A stretch of 64,000 nucleotides of DNA from the NCBI RefSeq assembly GCF_910580175.1, contig NZ_CAJTXD010000006.1:131819-195818 (forward strand). Reading direction: 5' to 3'. Position numbers and translations under genes: made by a program. This document shows, one piece after another, positions 15,753-25,500 of the stretch. The notes under the pieces were generated by a model. It was not told where the DNA came from and ran no database searches. It saw nothing but the letters and a program-made list of their open reading frames with translations. The number at the start of each line of letters is the position of its first letter. The stretch's first letter is position 1. Origin of the DNA: an uncultured Alistipes sp. (GTDB taxonomy: Bacteria > Bacteroidota > Bacteroidia > Bacteroidales > Rikenellaceae).

Positions 15753-17177
15753 TTATTCGGTTTTCCAACTGCACCCGGCGTTCTCGCGGATCATCTCCAC
15801 GGCCAACGGCATGTCGGGAAGCATCGGCGCCGAAGCGGACACGGGGAGGTTTACGCCGCTCTGACGACCGCCGTAGAGCGTATTGTTGTTCCACTCGATG
15901 TCGGGCGCAGGCGTCGGGGCGCACCACACGGCATAAGACGACGGCGAGGAGAGCGAAACGATATTGTCCTCAATCCGGGAACCGGCTACGGGAACCGTCT
16001 GATCGCTGTTGCTTGCATAGTTGACATTGAACGCATATTTGCAATCGACGATCGTATTGCACCGCACACGGGCGTTCTTTACCTGCCAGTAACCGTTCAA
16101 GGCAGGCGACTGCTGCCCCCGCACCATGCAGATCGCCGTACGGTAGCCCGTTCCGGCCAGCCGCTCGAAGTAATTGTCTTCGACGACATGATCCTCGCCG
16201 ATGAGACGCACGCCGCCCGTGCCCTCCAGGTCGTTGCCCAAGAAAGAATTGCCCCGCACGGTGCAGCCGTTGCCGTGGCGCAAGGTAAGCGAACCCTGGC
16301 TCTCGACGAAAAGGTTGCCGCGGTAGAAATTGCCGCACGACTTGTTGGAGATGATCTCGGCCTGCTCGCCGTGGCAATGGTAGAAGTAATTGGCCTCGAC
16401 CGTGCAGGCGGCCGTCTGCATAGAGAAGTCGCTCGTGCCGATGCGGATGGTCTCCTGACCGTTGACGGCCTTGCCGCCGGCGTCGCGCAACGTCACGGGA
16501 CGCTCGAAGCGGTTGTCGGCAATCAAATGCTCCGGCACGATGTCAGGTTCGAGCCACACGACCAACAAGCATCCGATGTTGCGCTTGTCGCGGAACGTAG
16601 ATTCGCGGACGGTGTTATGCGTACCGTAGAGCGACACCCATTTGGTGTCGGTGGCGGCGTCCTCGGCCGTCGCATCGCCCGTGATGGCGCAGTCGCGCAA
16701 CACGCAACCGGCGGAACCTTTGGCGAACGCAACGACCGATTTGCCCTTGACGGGTTCGGGGTTCTGCCACCAAAAACCGCTGACCTCGACATGACTGCCC
16801 GCGATCGAAAGGCGCGAAGTGCCGGTAAAACGGACGCCGCCGGGCGTTTCGGCCCGCAGGACGACGGGCCGCTCGGCCGTTCCGGCCCCGCTGACCGAGA
16901 CGATCTGCCCCTCGTAAACGCCGTTGCGCCACACCACGATGTCGCCGGCGGACAACGCCCCCAAGGCCTTGAGTTCGGCGGCCGACGAGACGAACTTCAC
17001 GTCCGGATCGTCCGAAGAATCGGGATCGTCCGTATCGCCGGGGTTGTCGTCCGGATTCCCGTCGGGCTTCTCGGGCTGCGAGGGAACGACGACTTCCGGA
17101 ATCTTGAAATCGCTGCCCGAACACCCGAACACCAGGGTCAACAACAAAGTAGTCAATATGATTTTGCGTACTTTCAT
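15753..17177 (-). CDS. PL6 lyase lipoprotein, probably surface
   Basis: A 474-residue single-domain PL6-family beta-helix. ATG 17177 is chosen because it gives a lipoprotein signal (LTLVFGCSGSD, lipid Cys19); the frame upstream to 17345 is repeat sequence without coding character. A long acidic, Pro/Asp-rich linker (about residues 30-60) follows. Lys279 (ISNKSCGN) and Arg300 (LTLRHGN) keep the 21-residue spacing of the catalytic pair. The lipidation and linker suggest an outer-surface endolyase making oligomers for SusCD, complementing the second PL6 encoded 7 bp downstream. Confidence 0.92.
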   Translation of the reverse strand: MKVRKIILTTLLLTLVFGCSGSDFKIPEVVVPSQPEKPDGNPDDNPGDTDDPDSSDDPDVKFVSSAAELKALGALSAGDIVVWRNGVYEGQIVSVSGAGTAERPVVLRAETPGGVRFTGTSRLSIAGSHVEVSGFWWQNPEPVKGKSVVAFAKGSAGCVLRDCAITGDATAEDAATDTKWVSLYGTHNTVRESTFRDKRNIGCLLVVWLEPDIVPEHLIADNRFERPVTLRDAGGKAVNGQETIRIGTSDFSMQTAACTVEANYFYHCHGEQAEIISNKSCGNFYRGNLFVESQGSLTLRHGNGCTVRGNSFLGNDLEGTGGVRLIGEDHVVEDNYFERLAGTGYRTAICMVRGQQSPALNGYWQVKNARVRCNTIVDCKYAFNVNYASNSDQTVPVAGSRIEDNIVSLSSPSSYAVWCAPTPAPDIEWNNNTLYGGRQSGVNLPVSASAPMLPDMPLAVEMIRENAGCSWKTE

Positions 17178-17212
17178 TTTTCTTTCAGTTTCAGCGTCAG
17201 CCTTTTTCGCGA

Positions 17213-17291
17213 ACCGCAGCCTGCGGAGAGCGAGCCGTTGCGAGCCTCCGCCGGGGCGGGGCTGCGGCTCGCGCAACTCTGCGAGTTGCCG
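17213..17291 (+). repeat. Intergenic dispersed repeat, copy 2
   Basis: ACCGCAGCCTGCGGAG at 17213-17228 is followed by TTGCGAGCCTCCGCCGGGG and TGCGGCTCGCGC, the same ordered blocks as the minus strand of 8466-8564. A hairpin GCAACTC (17273-17279)/GAGTTGC (17283-17289) closes it. It occupies the 225-bp gap between two operon genes and would be transcribed in the long leftward message. Confidence 0.65.
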
Positions 17292-17402
17292 ACCGTTCGG
17301 AGGAGTCTTCCTTTCGGCACCGTCGGGGCGGGTACTGCCGCTCATCCTGACAGAACCCGCCGCCCGGCACCGCTCAAAACAACCTAACTATAACCGTAAA
17401 TC

Positions 17403-19349
17403 CTATTTATTCAAAGTTTTAGACCAATAAAAATCAAATGTAACACGGCCCTTTTTATCCGAAACGGCAGCCGCCGTCACTTCTTTCACATGCAGAAATC
17501 CGCTCCGGCAAATTCCATTGCCCTTGGGTTTGATGTTGCCAAAACTCCAAGTGGAGTACTGCACCAGCAACACCGTTCCTGCATTGAAATCGCCAGAATT
17601 CACAGCATCGCCATCCAGCACGAACGTCGGAGAAGCCGTCGCCGTAGTCACTGCGGAGAAAACCATCGTGGCAACAGAACCATCGCGCACCGAAGCAGCA
17701 ACCTGCTTCACAGCCTCCGATGCTGCACTCTCGTCAAGATTGCGGAAACTCAAAATCGGCGTTCCGAACCATGTGCCTGTATTGGTAATGCTCACACCTT
17801 CGGATGTTTTGAAGTTTTTCAACTGACCGTTGCTGCCGCAAGGCCCCTGGATGTTGAAAGCCTTCGAGCCGGCAGTACAGAACAAGTAAGGCAACACCTC
17901 GTAATATTGCTCCTCGGTAACCTTGGTTTTATCCAACTCGTTCTTGTTGTTCAACATGATGTCGGGCGCAGCATATTTGTCCAAGGCACGCCATTCGTCG
18001 GTCGAAATCACCTTACCCATATCGGGCACGAAGAATGCGATCGCAATATTGCTCGCATCGCTTGCACCTATAGTTATATCTTTATAATAGTAGAACGGAT
18101 AGATCGTCGCTTTGCCGATTTCGAGCTGCTCGCCGCCGTTATGGAAGGCTGCCACAGAGACCTCGCGCGCCTTGGCGAACGTCACGCCGTCGGGCACCGT
18201 GAACTTCAGTTCGGAGTCGGTCGCACCGGCAAGCATTTCGGCTTCGATGCACTCACCGTCATATTGCAGCTCGATCTTCTCCACGGTCGTCAGGTTGGCG
18301 CCCGTGACGGTCACGGTCTTGCCCAGGTAGAACTTGCCGCCCTCGACGGTCATCTGTCCGAATTCGGGCACAACGACCGACGACGAGGGCGTAGTGTCGA
18401 CCCGCCATGCGTCCGCCAAAATCTCGGTCTGCGCAGGCTCCGACAATCCCCATTCGGCCACCAAAGCCTTGGTCTGCACGACCGGATCGGCCTGCTCGAT
18501 GGACGCGGAGAAACGCACCGTGAGCGCTTCGGCGCTCTGCGCAACGAGGGGCAGCGCCTTGTCGCCCCACTTTACCTCCGACACGAGGTCGAGGTTGCGA
18601 CCCGTCAACTCCAGTTCGTCGCCGATGACCGAATTCGTACCCTCGGGCTGCGCGGCCAAAGCATCGAAACTCGGAACATGCAGCAGGAACGGGGTTTCGC
18701 CCGTCACGTCGATGGTCTCGGTGCCCCACTCGGCCACGATGGCCACTTGGGTGTCAGGCCCTGCATGGCCGCCGGCCGGCACGCGGAACTTCACGAAAGC
18801 ACCCTCGTCGTCGACCTCCGCAAAATCGGCGGCTTCGACCGTCGCACCGCCGAAGCGGATGCGGGTTACCTGCCCGAGGTTGCGGCCCGAAACGGTAATC
18901 TCGGCACCGACGGTACCCTCGGCGGGAGCGAAGCCCGTCACAAGAGCATCGGTCACAGGAACGGTCACGAAATAATCATACGTAAATATGGACTGCTTGT
19001 CCAAATCGTAAGCCCGCAGCTTGACGGCATAGGGCAGATCGTTCTGGGCATAGTCGAGCGCCGGAATCCTGAATTTTAACTCCTTGATGCTCTGCGCAGT
19101 AAACTCCACCTCGATGTCGTCCATCGTGACAGCACCGATGCAATCGAGGTTGAAGCCCTGCACCGTCACTTCCGTGCCGACATAGGCGCGGACGCTGCCG
19201 CTCTCGTTGGAAAGCGGGGAAATCGTGGCAGGATTGAGCGCCGGAATACGCTGCGTATCCTTCGCGTCGATGAATCCGGGGTCGTCGCCGCACCCGAAGC
19301 ACAACAAGGCTCCGGCGACGAGGGCAAACAATTTATTATTGAGATTCAT
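17403..19349 (-). CDS. Multi-IPT/TIG surface glycan-binding lipoprotein
   Basis: The 648-residue lipoprotein has a lipobox at LLCFGC (Cys20). Several IPT/TIG beta-sandwich repeats follow, recognisable by PAEGTVGAEITVSGRNL, GDELELTGRNLDLV and GKTVTVTGANL, and a C-terminal domain of about 200 residues ends the protein. Proteins of this layout next to SusD act as surface glycan-binding proteins (SusE/F position), holding polymer at the cell surface. It is encoded after susD and a sister protein in the alginate operon, so alginate or a related uronan is the likely ligand. It is not an enzyme by sequence. The two sister genes share organisation but not obvious close identity. Confidence 0.85.
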   Translation of the reverse strand: MNLNNKLFALVAGALLCFGCGDDPGFIDAKDTQRIPALNPATISPLSNESGSVRAYVGTEVTVQGFNLDCIGAVTMDDIEVEFTAQSIKELKFRIPALDYAQNDLPYAVKLRAYDLDKQSIFTYDYFVTVPVTDALVTGFAPAEGTVGAEITVSGRNLGQVTRIRFGGATVEAADFAEVDDEGAFVKFRVPAGGHAGPDTQVAIVAEWGTETIDVTGETPFLLHVPSFDALAAQPEGTNSVIGDELELTGRNLDLVSEVKWGDKALPLVAQSAEALTVRFSASIEQADPVVQTKALVAEWGLSEPAQTEILADAWRVDTTPSSSVVVPEFGQMTVEGGKFYLGKTVTVTGANLTTVEKIELQYDGECIEAEMLAGATDSELKFTVPDGVTFAKAREVSVAAFHNGGEQLEIGKATIYPFYYYKDITIGASDASNIAIAFFVPDMGKVISTDEWRALDKYAAPDIMLNNKNELDKTKVTEEQYYEVLPYLFCTAGSKAFNIQGPCGSNGQLKNFKTSEGVSITNTGTWFGTPILSFRNLDESAASEAVKQVAASVRDGSVATMVFSAVTTATASPTFVLDGDAVNSGDFNAGTVLLVQYSTWSFGNIKPKGNGICRSGFLHVKEVTAAAVSDKKGRVTFDFYWSKTLNK

Positions 19350-19361
19350 GGCTTTGCACTT

Positions 19362-21053
19362 TTAATATTTGTAATCCTCCTTCTGCCAGCAGACGTTATA
19401 TGTCACATTGCTCAAGGAAGGAGCGGTAGATCCCGGAAGATAATTCGCCGAAACAATATGGATGAACCCGATGCGCTTCACGTTGGCCAAATCGGCGCCC
19501 TTATGATTATAATAAAGGACGAGCAACACGGCATCGACCGGCACATCGCGTTGCTCCACGGCCGTTTCGGGAAATACTCCGGGCGCCCACATCAAGCTGT
19601 TCGTACTTGCCGTCGGCTTTTGAAGATTGACGCCCGCCACGGTCTTTTGAACCGGGTCGATGGGGAAAGTCGCCTCGTCGATCGAAAGGAAATCGAGGTT
19701 GCGCACCTTATCGGCCAGCTCCTTTTCATTGGGTGCTGCCGGATCGAGGTAGCGGAACGTCAGGGCAGGAGTGCCGAAGCCGCCGCCCGAGGCCGGAGCA
19801 CCGCCGAAAATGCGATCCGCCCCCTTTCCGTTCTCTTTCAGATAGAAGTTCTTCAACGTACTGTTCCGAGCCGGAGAATTGATCTGCAACGAACCTTTGC
19901 CGCTGCCCGAATAAGAGTTGGCCGAGAAAAAGAAATAGGGATTTACCGAATTATACTCCGCTTCGGAAACAGACGGCGTATTTTCGCCCGAGCAGACCTT
20001 CCCGCCGCTGCCATACGACAGCGGATCTACTTCGGTCGGCCACACGCTGTTATGATAAACAACCCCCGTTTCAGGAGAAAAGAAACTCGACAACGGCCTA
20101 CAAGCGGCGTCCTGACAGCAAGTAGTAATGCCCTCCCATATCTTGAACGAAAGCACGGTAACGGGAATCGTTTCGCGCACGTCGTCCCACTCTAAATTGT
20201 CGAAGTAATAGATCGCGAGCGGTGCCGTGTTGCCCTCGCCCTCGGCGAATCCCTCGACCAGCGGCACCATGAAACGCAGTTCCGAAGCGCTCTGCGAGAC
20301 GATGTTGGCCGACTCGCCGGCTACCTTGACGGCCGTGATCTGATCGAGATCGGAACCCGTGAGCGTGGTAATGCGCCCCACGATCAGGCGGTCGAACGAC
20401 AATGCGTCGAGCTTCGGCACCAAGCGTACGATGCCAATGCGCGGAGCGCTGTCGAACGGCGATTCGACCTCGGCGTCGGCTTCGGAGTAGCGCAGTGTGA
20501 TGCGGGCATCCGAAGTTTCGACATAGGGCACGCGCACGACCAGTTCGGCACCGTCCTGACTCAAGATTTCAGCCTCGCGGCCCTCATCGGCCCCCTCGGG
20601 CGTGAAGATGACCTTGCGCACGACGGCCATATATTGTCCCTTGAGGGTCAGCTCGCCGAACATGTCGACCTGAGCGGGCAACTCGTCGGTGCGAATGACG
20701 GGCACGGGATAGTTGATCGTCAGCACCTCCTCGGAAGCAGTCTTGCCCACGGCGTTGACCAGTTCGATCGGTCCTGTGCGGGCATCGCGCGTGGCGACGA
20801 TGGAGAGCTGCGTATTGGAGACGCGCTCCAGAATCCGCACCTCGCGGCCCCCGATGCTGGCCGAGGTCACGGCATGCAGATGACGGCCCGTGACGACGAT
20901 GGGCGTATCCTCGCCCGAAAGGGCCTGCGCAGGAGCGAACGACTCGATGACGGGAGCCTCGGGAACGTACTCCTCAACGTAAGTGTCGGCACATCCGGCT
21001 GCGAAAAACACGACGGCGGCCAACGTTGCGATATATTGCAGTATCTTTTTCAT
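19362..21053 (-). CDS. IPT/TIG surface glycan-binding lipoprotein
   Basis: A 563-residue lipoprotein; the ATG at 21053 gives MKKILQYIATLAAVVFFAAGC with lipid Cys21. Tandem IPT/TIG repeats (APAQALSGEDTPIVVTGRHL, FDRLIVGRITTLTGSDLDQI) form a rod-like N-terminal half, followed by a unique C-terminal domain similar in placement to that of the next gene. Located 13 bp after susD, it is in the classic SusE/F position and should bind glycan at the outer surface. Two such proteins in one locus imply separate ligand sites or lengths. A longer frame to 21107 overlaps susD and is not preferred. Confidence 0.85.
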   Translation of the reverse strand: MKKILQYIATLAAVVFFAAGCADTYVEEYVPEAPVIESFAPAQALSGEDTPIVVTGRHLHAVTSASIGGREVRILERVSNTQLSIVATRDARTGPIELVNAVGKTASEEVLTINYPVPVIRTDELPAQVDMFGELTLKGQYMAVVRKVIFTPEGADEGREAEILSQDGAELVVRVPYVETSDARITLRYSEADAEVESPFDSAPRIGIVRLVPKLDALSFDRLIVGRITTLTGSDLDQITAVKVAGESANIVSQSASELRFMVPLVEGFAEGEGNTAPLAIYYFDNLEWDDVRETIPVTVLSFKIWEGITTCCQDAACRPLSSFFSPETGVVYHNSVWPTEVDPLSYGSGGKVCSGENTPSVSEAEYNSVNPYFFFSANSYSGSGKGSLQINSPARNSTLKNFYLKENGKGADRIFGGAPASGGGFGTPALTFRYLDPAAPNEKELADKVRNLDFLSIDEATFPIDPVQKTVAGVNLQKPTASTNSLMWAPGVFPETAVEQRDVPVDAVLLVLYYNHKGADLANVKRIGFIHIVSANYLPGSTAPSLSNVTYNVCWQKEDYKY

Positions 21054-21066
21054 GATGCGGAATCTT

Positions 21067-22584
21067 TTAATAACCGACATTCTGAGCGATGTCGGGGTTG
21101 ATGTCAATGACCGAAAGCGGCACGGGCAGCATGGTCTGCCACTCGTCGATGGCCGTCACATAGCCGTAGCTGCCGTAGAAGGCGCTCTCGCGGTCGAGCA
21201 GGTAGTCGTTGACCGTCTCCACGGCGATGCCCCAACGCTTCAGATCGAACCAGCGCTTGTTCTCGAACGCCAGCTCCAGGCGGCGCTCCTCGCGCAGGGC
21301 TGTGCGGAATTCGGTCATCGACCCGAAGTCGGCCGCGGCATAGGGAGGAATCCCGGCCCGCTCACGGGTCATGTTGAGGTACTTTACCGATTCGGCCGTG
21401 GGAGTGCCCGCCAGCTCGGCCGTGAGTTCGGCATAGAGCAACAGCACGTCGCCCAGACGGATCACGGGCCAGTCGTTCTCGCCGTCGTACTCGGTCAGCA
21501 CGGACGAGAGGAATTTGGTAACGTAGCGCGCCGTCTTGGAATCCGTGACCCACTTGCCGGTGGTGGCGTTCCAATACTTCTCGGCGAACGACACGTCGAT
21601 GCGCTTGTCGGACGGATGCTTCTTGAAAGCCGCCAGCAGGTCGTTGGACGGATAGTTGTAGTGCTTGGGCGAACCGATGATGACGTTGCCGCCGTTGTTG
21701 AGCGGGCCGAACAGTCCGCCGAAAGGCGAACCGAGACCCTTGTTGCCCGCCGTGTAGCGCACGGCGAAGATGATCTCGGAGTTCATCTCGTTGCGGATGG
21801 AGAAGACCTCGTCGTAGGGCACCAGCTGGGCGCCGCTCTGCGGATCGCCCGCCGCGGCGATCGCGTCGCGCAGCAGCGAGGCAGCCTCGGCGTATTCTGC
21901 ATCGCCAGAAGCGTAGCGCGTCATGCAGACCTTGGCCAACAACACCTTGGCCGCGACCGACGTCGCCCGGCCCAGGTCGGCCGCAGCATAACGCTCGGGC
22001 AACAACCCGTTGTCGACGATGGCCCGCAGATCCTCCTCGATCAGATCGTAGATCTCCGACGAAGCGACGCGCTGCATAGTTCGCGACTCAGCGGCCGAGA
22101 GTTTGCGCGTCACCTTGAAAGCCGGCCCCCAAAGACGTACAATATTGAAATAATTGAGCGCCCGCAGGAACCGCGCTTCGCCCTCGTACTGCGCCGCCAG
22201 GGTCTCGTCGCCCACGACGCCGATGCTTGCAAGCACGTCGTTGGCACCGGCGATGGCATGGTAGGAAGCCGTCCAATATTTATCGACCCACACATGGGAA
22301 CTCAACAAGGTATTCTGGTCGAGCTGCTCGATGAGCTTGCTCTCCGACGAATTGGAACCGTTGATGCGCATGCGGGTGTTGTCCGAACGCAGTTCGGTCA
22401 TCGCCCACTCGTAATAGAGCACGTCGTGCATCGAACCATAGGCACCCATCAGCAGGCTATTGACGCCGGCAGCATCCTTGGCGTAGCCATCGACCGGAGG
22501 TTCGGAGTAAACTTCGCGGTCCATTTCGCAGGCGCAAAGACCCGTGGCCATGAAGATCGGAATGATATATTTCAGCATTTTCAT
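21067..22584 (-). CDS. SusD-family outer-membrane lipoprotein
   Basis: A 505-residue lipoprotein (GLCACEMD, lipid Cys19) with the SusD/RagB layout. N-terminal TPR-like helices include ANDVLASIGVVGDE and EARFLRALNYFNIVRLWG (the conserved ARFLRAL.Y..LV..WG block). The C-terminal block RLGDVLLLYAEL...EERRLELAFENKRWFDLKRW is the usual RagB signature. SusD forms a lid on SusC and captures oligosaccharide. It is encoded 13 bp after susC, the first pair of the alginate operon, and should pass alginate oligomers to the transporter. Confidence 0.96.
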   Translation of the reverse strand: MKMLKYIIPIFMATGLCACEMDREVYSEPPVDGYAKDAAGVNSLLMGAYGSMHDVLYYEWAMTELRSDNTRMRINGSNSSESKLIEQLDQNTLLSSHVWVDKYWTASYHAIAGANDVLASIGVVGDETLAAQYEGEARFLRALNYFNIVRLWGPAFKVTRKLSAAESRTMQRVASSEIYDLIEEDLRAIVDNGLLPERYAAADLGRATSVAAKVLLAKVCMTRYASGDAEYAEAASLLRDAIAAAGDPQSGAQLVPYDEVFSIRNEMNSEIIFAVRYTAGNKGLGSPFGGLFGPLNNGGNVIIGSPKHYNYPSNDLLAAFKKHPSDKRIDVSFAEKYWNATTGKWVTDSKTARYVTKFLSSVLTEYDGENDWPVIRLGDVLLLYAELTAELAGTPTAESVKYLNMTRERAGIPPYAAADFGSMTEFRTALREERRLELAFENKRWFDLKRWGIAVETVNDYLLDRESAFYGSYGYVTAIDEWQTMLPVPLSVIDINPDIAQNVGY

Positions 22585-22597
22585 GAGAAAGACGTAT

Positions 22598-25500
22598 TTA
22601 GAAAGTAAGGTCGAGGCCGAACGTGACGGTCGACGTGAGCGGGAAACCGCCGCGCTGGTATCCGGCGATCATCGGGCTGGAGTAGTTGCCCGAAGTCATG
22701 CGCGCCTCGGGGTTGATGCCCTTGTAATCGGAACTCCAGATGTAGAAGAGGTTGTTGCCCGAGGCATAGAGACGCAGACCCGACAGATGGAGCTTGCGGA
22801 CGATGCGCTTGGGGAAGGTATAGCCCAGCGTCACGTTGCGCAGGCAGACGTAAGAACCGTCCTGGAGGCCGTAGTCGGTCAACAGCATATCGGTGCCGAG
22901 CTTCTCGTAGGGCGTGCGTCCGTCGCCGGGGTGTTGGGCCGAAATCCAACGATCCTTAACGTAAGCCTTGTTGTAACGCATGGTCTCGGTATAGTAGAGG
23001 TCGCCGTTGAAAAGCGTCACGCCCTGCACGCCCTGGATCATGAACGAAAGGTCGAAGTCGCCGATCCGGAAGGTGTTGGTCATGCCGTAGGTAAACGACG
23101 GATAGGGGGTGCCCAAGACCACACGGTCGTTGTCGTCGAGCTGGTTGTCGCCGTTGGCATCCCAAATACGCAGGCCCCCCGGCGCATCGGTCGAGAAGTG
23201 GGGGTTGGCATCGATCTCCTCCTGGGAGTTCCACACGCCGATGGCCTTGAACCCATAATACTGGATGAGCGGCTCGCCCACGCGGGCCAGGTAGTTCTCG
23301 GTGCGCTCGCCCTGCGTGATGACCTGCTTCTCGCCGCCCAGCTCAAGCAACTTGTTGCGCGAAAGCGAGAAGTTGATCGAGGTGTCCCACTTGAAGCGCC
23401 GACGGTCGAAATTATAGGTGTCGATCTGGATTTCGACACCGGAGTTGCGCACGCGCCCGATGTTGTTCCAGTAATTGGTATACCCCGAGAACGACTGCAT
23501 CGGCTGCTTGAAGAGCAGCGCCCGCGTTACCGAGTAGTAACCGTCGACCGAAAGGTTGATGCGGTTGTCGAGGAAGCCGGCGTCGAGACCGAAGTTGAAC
23601 TCGTCGGTCTGCTCCCACGTGATGTCGCGGTTGGCCAGCACGGCCGCCGAAGCCACGCCGGGCTGCAATGAACCGGTGCCCTCGCCCAAGACGTAGTTCT
23701 GCGCCTCGTAGACCTCCAGAGCGGCATTGTAGTCGATGTTGTTGTTGCCCGTCACACCGTAGGACGCGCGCAGCTTGAGGTTGGACAACCCATGCAGCCC
23801 CTTGAGGAACTGCTCCTCGGAGATGCGCCACCCCAACGACACGGAGGGGAACCAAGCGTTGCGATGCCCTCCGGCAAAGAGCGACGAAGAATCGAGACGG
23901 ATCGATGCGGAGAGCAGATAACGGTTGTCATAGGCGTAGTTCACGCGCGCGAGGAACGACTGCAACACCACATCGGGATAACGGAACGTACCTGTGCCGG
24001 CGCCGTTGCCGTTGTTGGACGAGGCAAGGTTGAAAACCGTGGCGGCGTTGAGCGTTTTGATGTCGTCGGTCGGGAAACCGGTGCCGGTCAATGCCACACG
24101 CTGCACACGCGTCGTCTCGGCCGTATAACCGGCCAAGGCCTCGAAATCGTGACGGCCCCAGGTGCGGTGGAAGTCGAACGTGTTTTCAGTCAACAGATCG
24201 ACGTAAAGCGTACTGAAGAATGTGGCGTTGCTCGCCTCGCCGTCCTTGGTGGCGTTCTTCTTGGCGTAATAGTAGGAAGGGGAATACTTGATGTTGAAAC
24301 CGTTGGAAGTGCGGAACGTCAACCCCTTGCAGATGTCGACCGTCAGGTAGATGTTGCCCAGGCCCGAGAACGACTCGTTCCACCGCTGGGTGTTGGCCAT
24401 CACGCTGCGGGGGTTGTTGTTGGCCGACGAAAACGGATTGGCATTCTCCCAGCGGGCGTTCTCGTCGTCGGTGGGTGCCGTGGGCACCGAAATGGCGTTG
24501 AAATGACTGCCGCGGGCGAATCCCTCATAACCGGTCAGCGCCGTTGTCCAAGCGTTGTGCCGCACGGGCATGAACGACGGGGTGCGGTAGAAATCGATGA
24601 AGTTGTTCTTCGGACGCGAAGCCTGCTGGTAGGTGCCTGCGAGGTTGATGCCGAACTTCACGGCCTTGGAGAGGTCGACATCCATCTTGGAGCGGAAGTT
24701 GACCTTCTGCACCTCGTTCTGGAGCATGATGCCCTGGTCTTTGGTATAAGCGCCCGAAGCGTAGTAGCGGAAAGTTTTCTTGCCGCCCGTGAGCGAAAAC
24801 TGCACGTTGGTAATGCCGGCCAGGTCGCGCAGCGCCTCGCGCTGCCAGTCGGTCGACCCGATGTTGCGCTCGATCCATGCGGCAGCGCGGTAGTTGGAGG
24901 CAGGCACGAAGTTCTGCCCCACGGCGCCGAGCGACTCCTGCCACTGCAAGAGTTGCAGATGCTCGGAGGAGGTCATCAAGTCGTGGAGCTGGTAGGCCCA
25001 CTTGAGACCCTGCGCCACCTTGATCGAGTATTTGGCCTTGTCGGCCGTACCGCTCTTGGTCGTGACCATAATCACGCCGTTGGCCGCACGCGAACCGTAG
25101 ATGGCGGCCGAGGCGGCATCCTTGAGGATTTCGATCGACTTGACGTCCGACGGGTTGAGATCGGAAAGACCGCCCGGCACGGGATAACCGTCGATGATGA
25201 CCAGCGGAGCGCTGTCGGCCGAAATCGACCCGGTGCCGCGCACACGGATCGACGGCGCGACGCCGACCTCGGAGGTAACGTTGTTGATGTTCAAGCCTGA
25301 AATCTGGCCCTGCAAGGCCGTGGCGATGTCCGACACGGGACGGTCGACGAGCGCATCGCCGCCGATCTTGGAGATGGCACCCGTGAGATGCGACTTCATC
25401 TGCGTGCCGTAGCCGACGACCACCACCTCGTCGAGCGCCGTAGCGTCGGGCTGCATGGTCACGTCGATGACGCTCTGCTTGCCGACCTTGACTTCGACCG

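Noticed and set aside
13221..17387. 1388-codon plus-strand ORF opposite both PL6 genes
   Set aside because: It spans an intergenic repeat and two genes with clear catalytic residues on the other strand.
23473..23484. AATTGGTATACC inside susC as another UxuR-like operator
   Set aside because: Only one arm is complete, it lies in coding sequence far from any promoter, and codons explain it.
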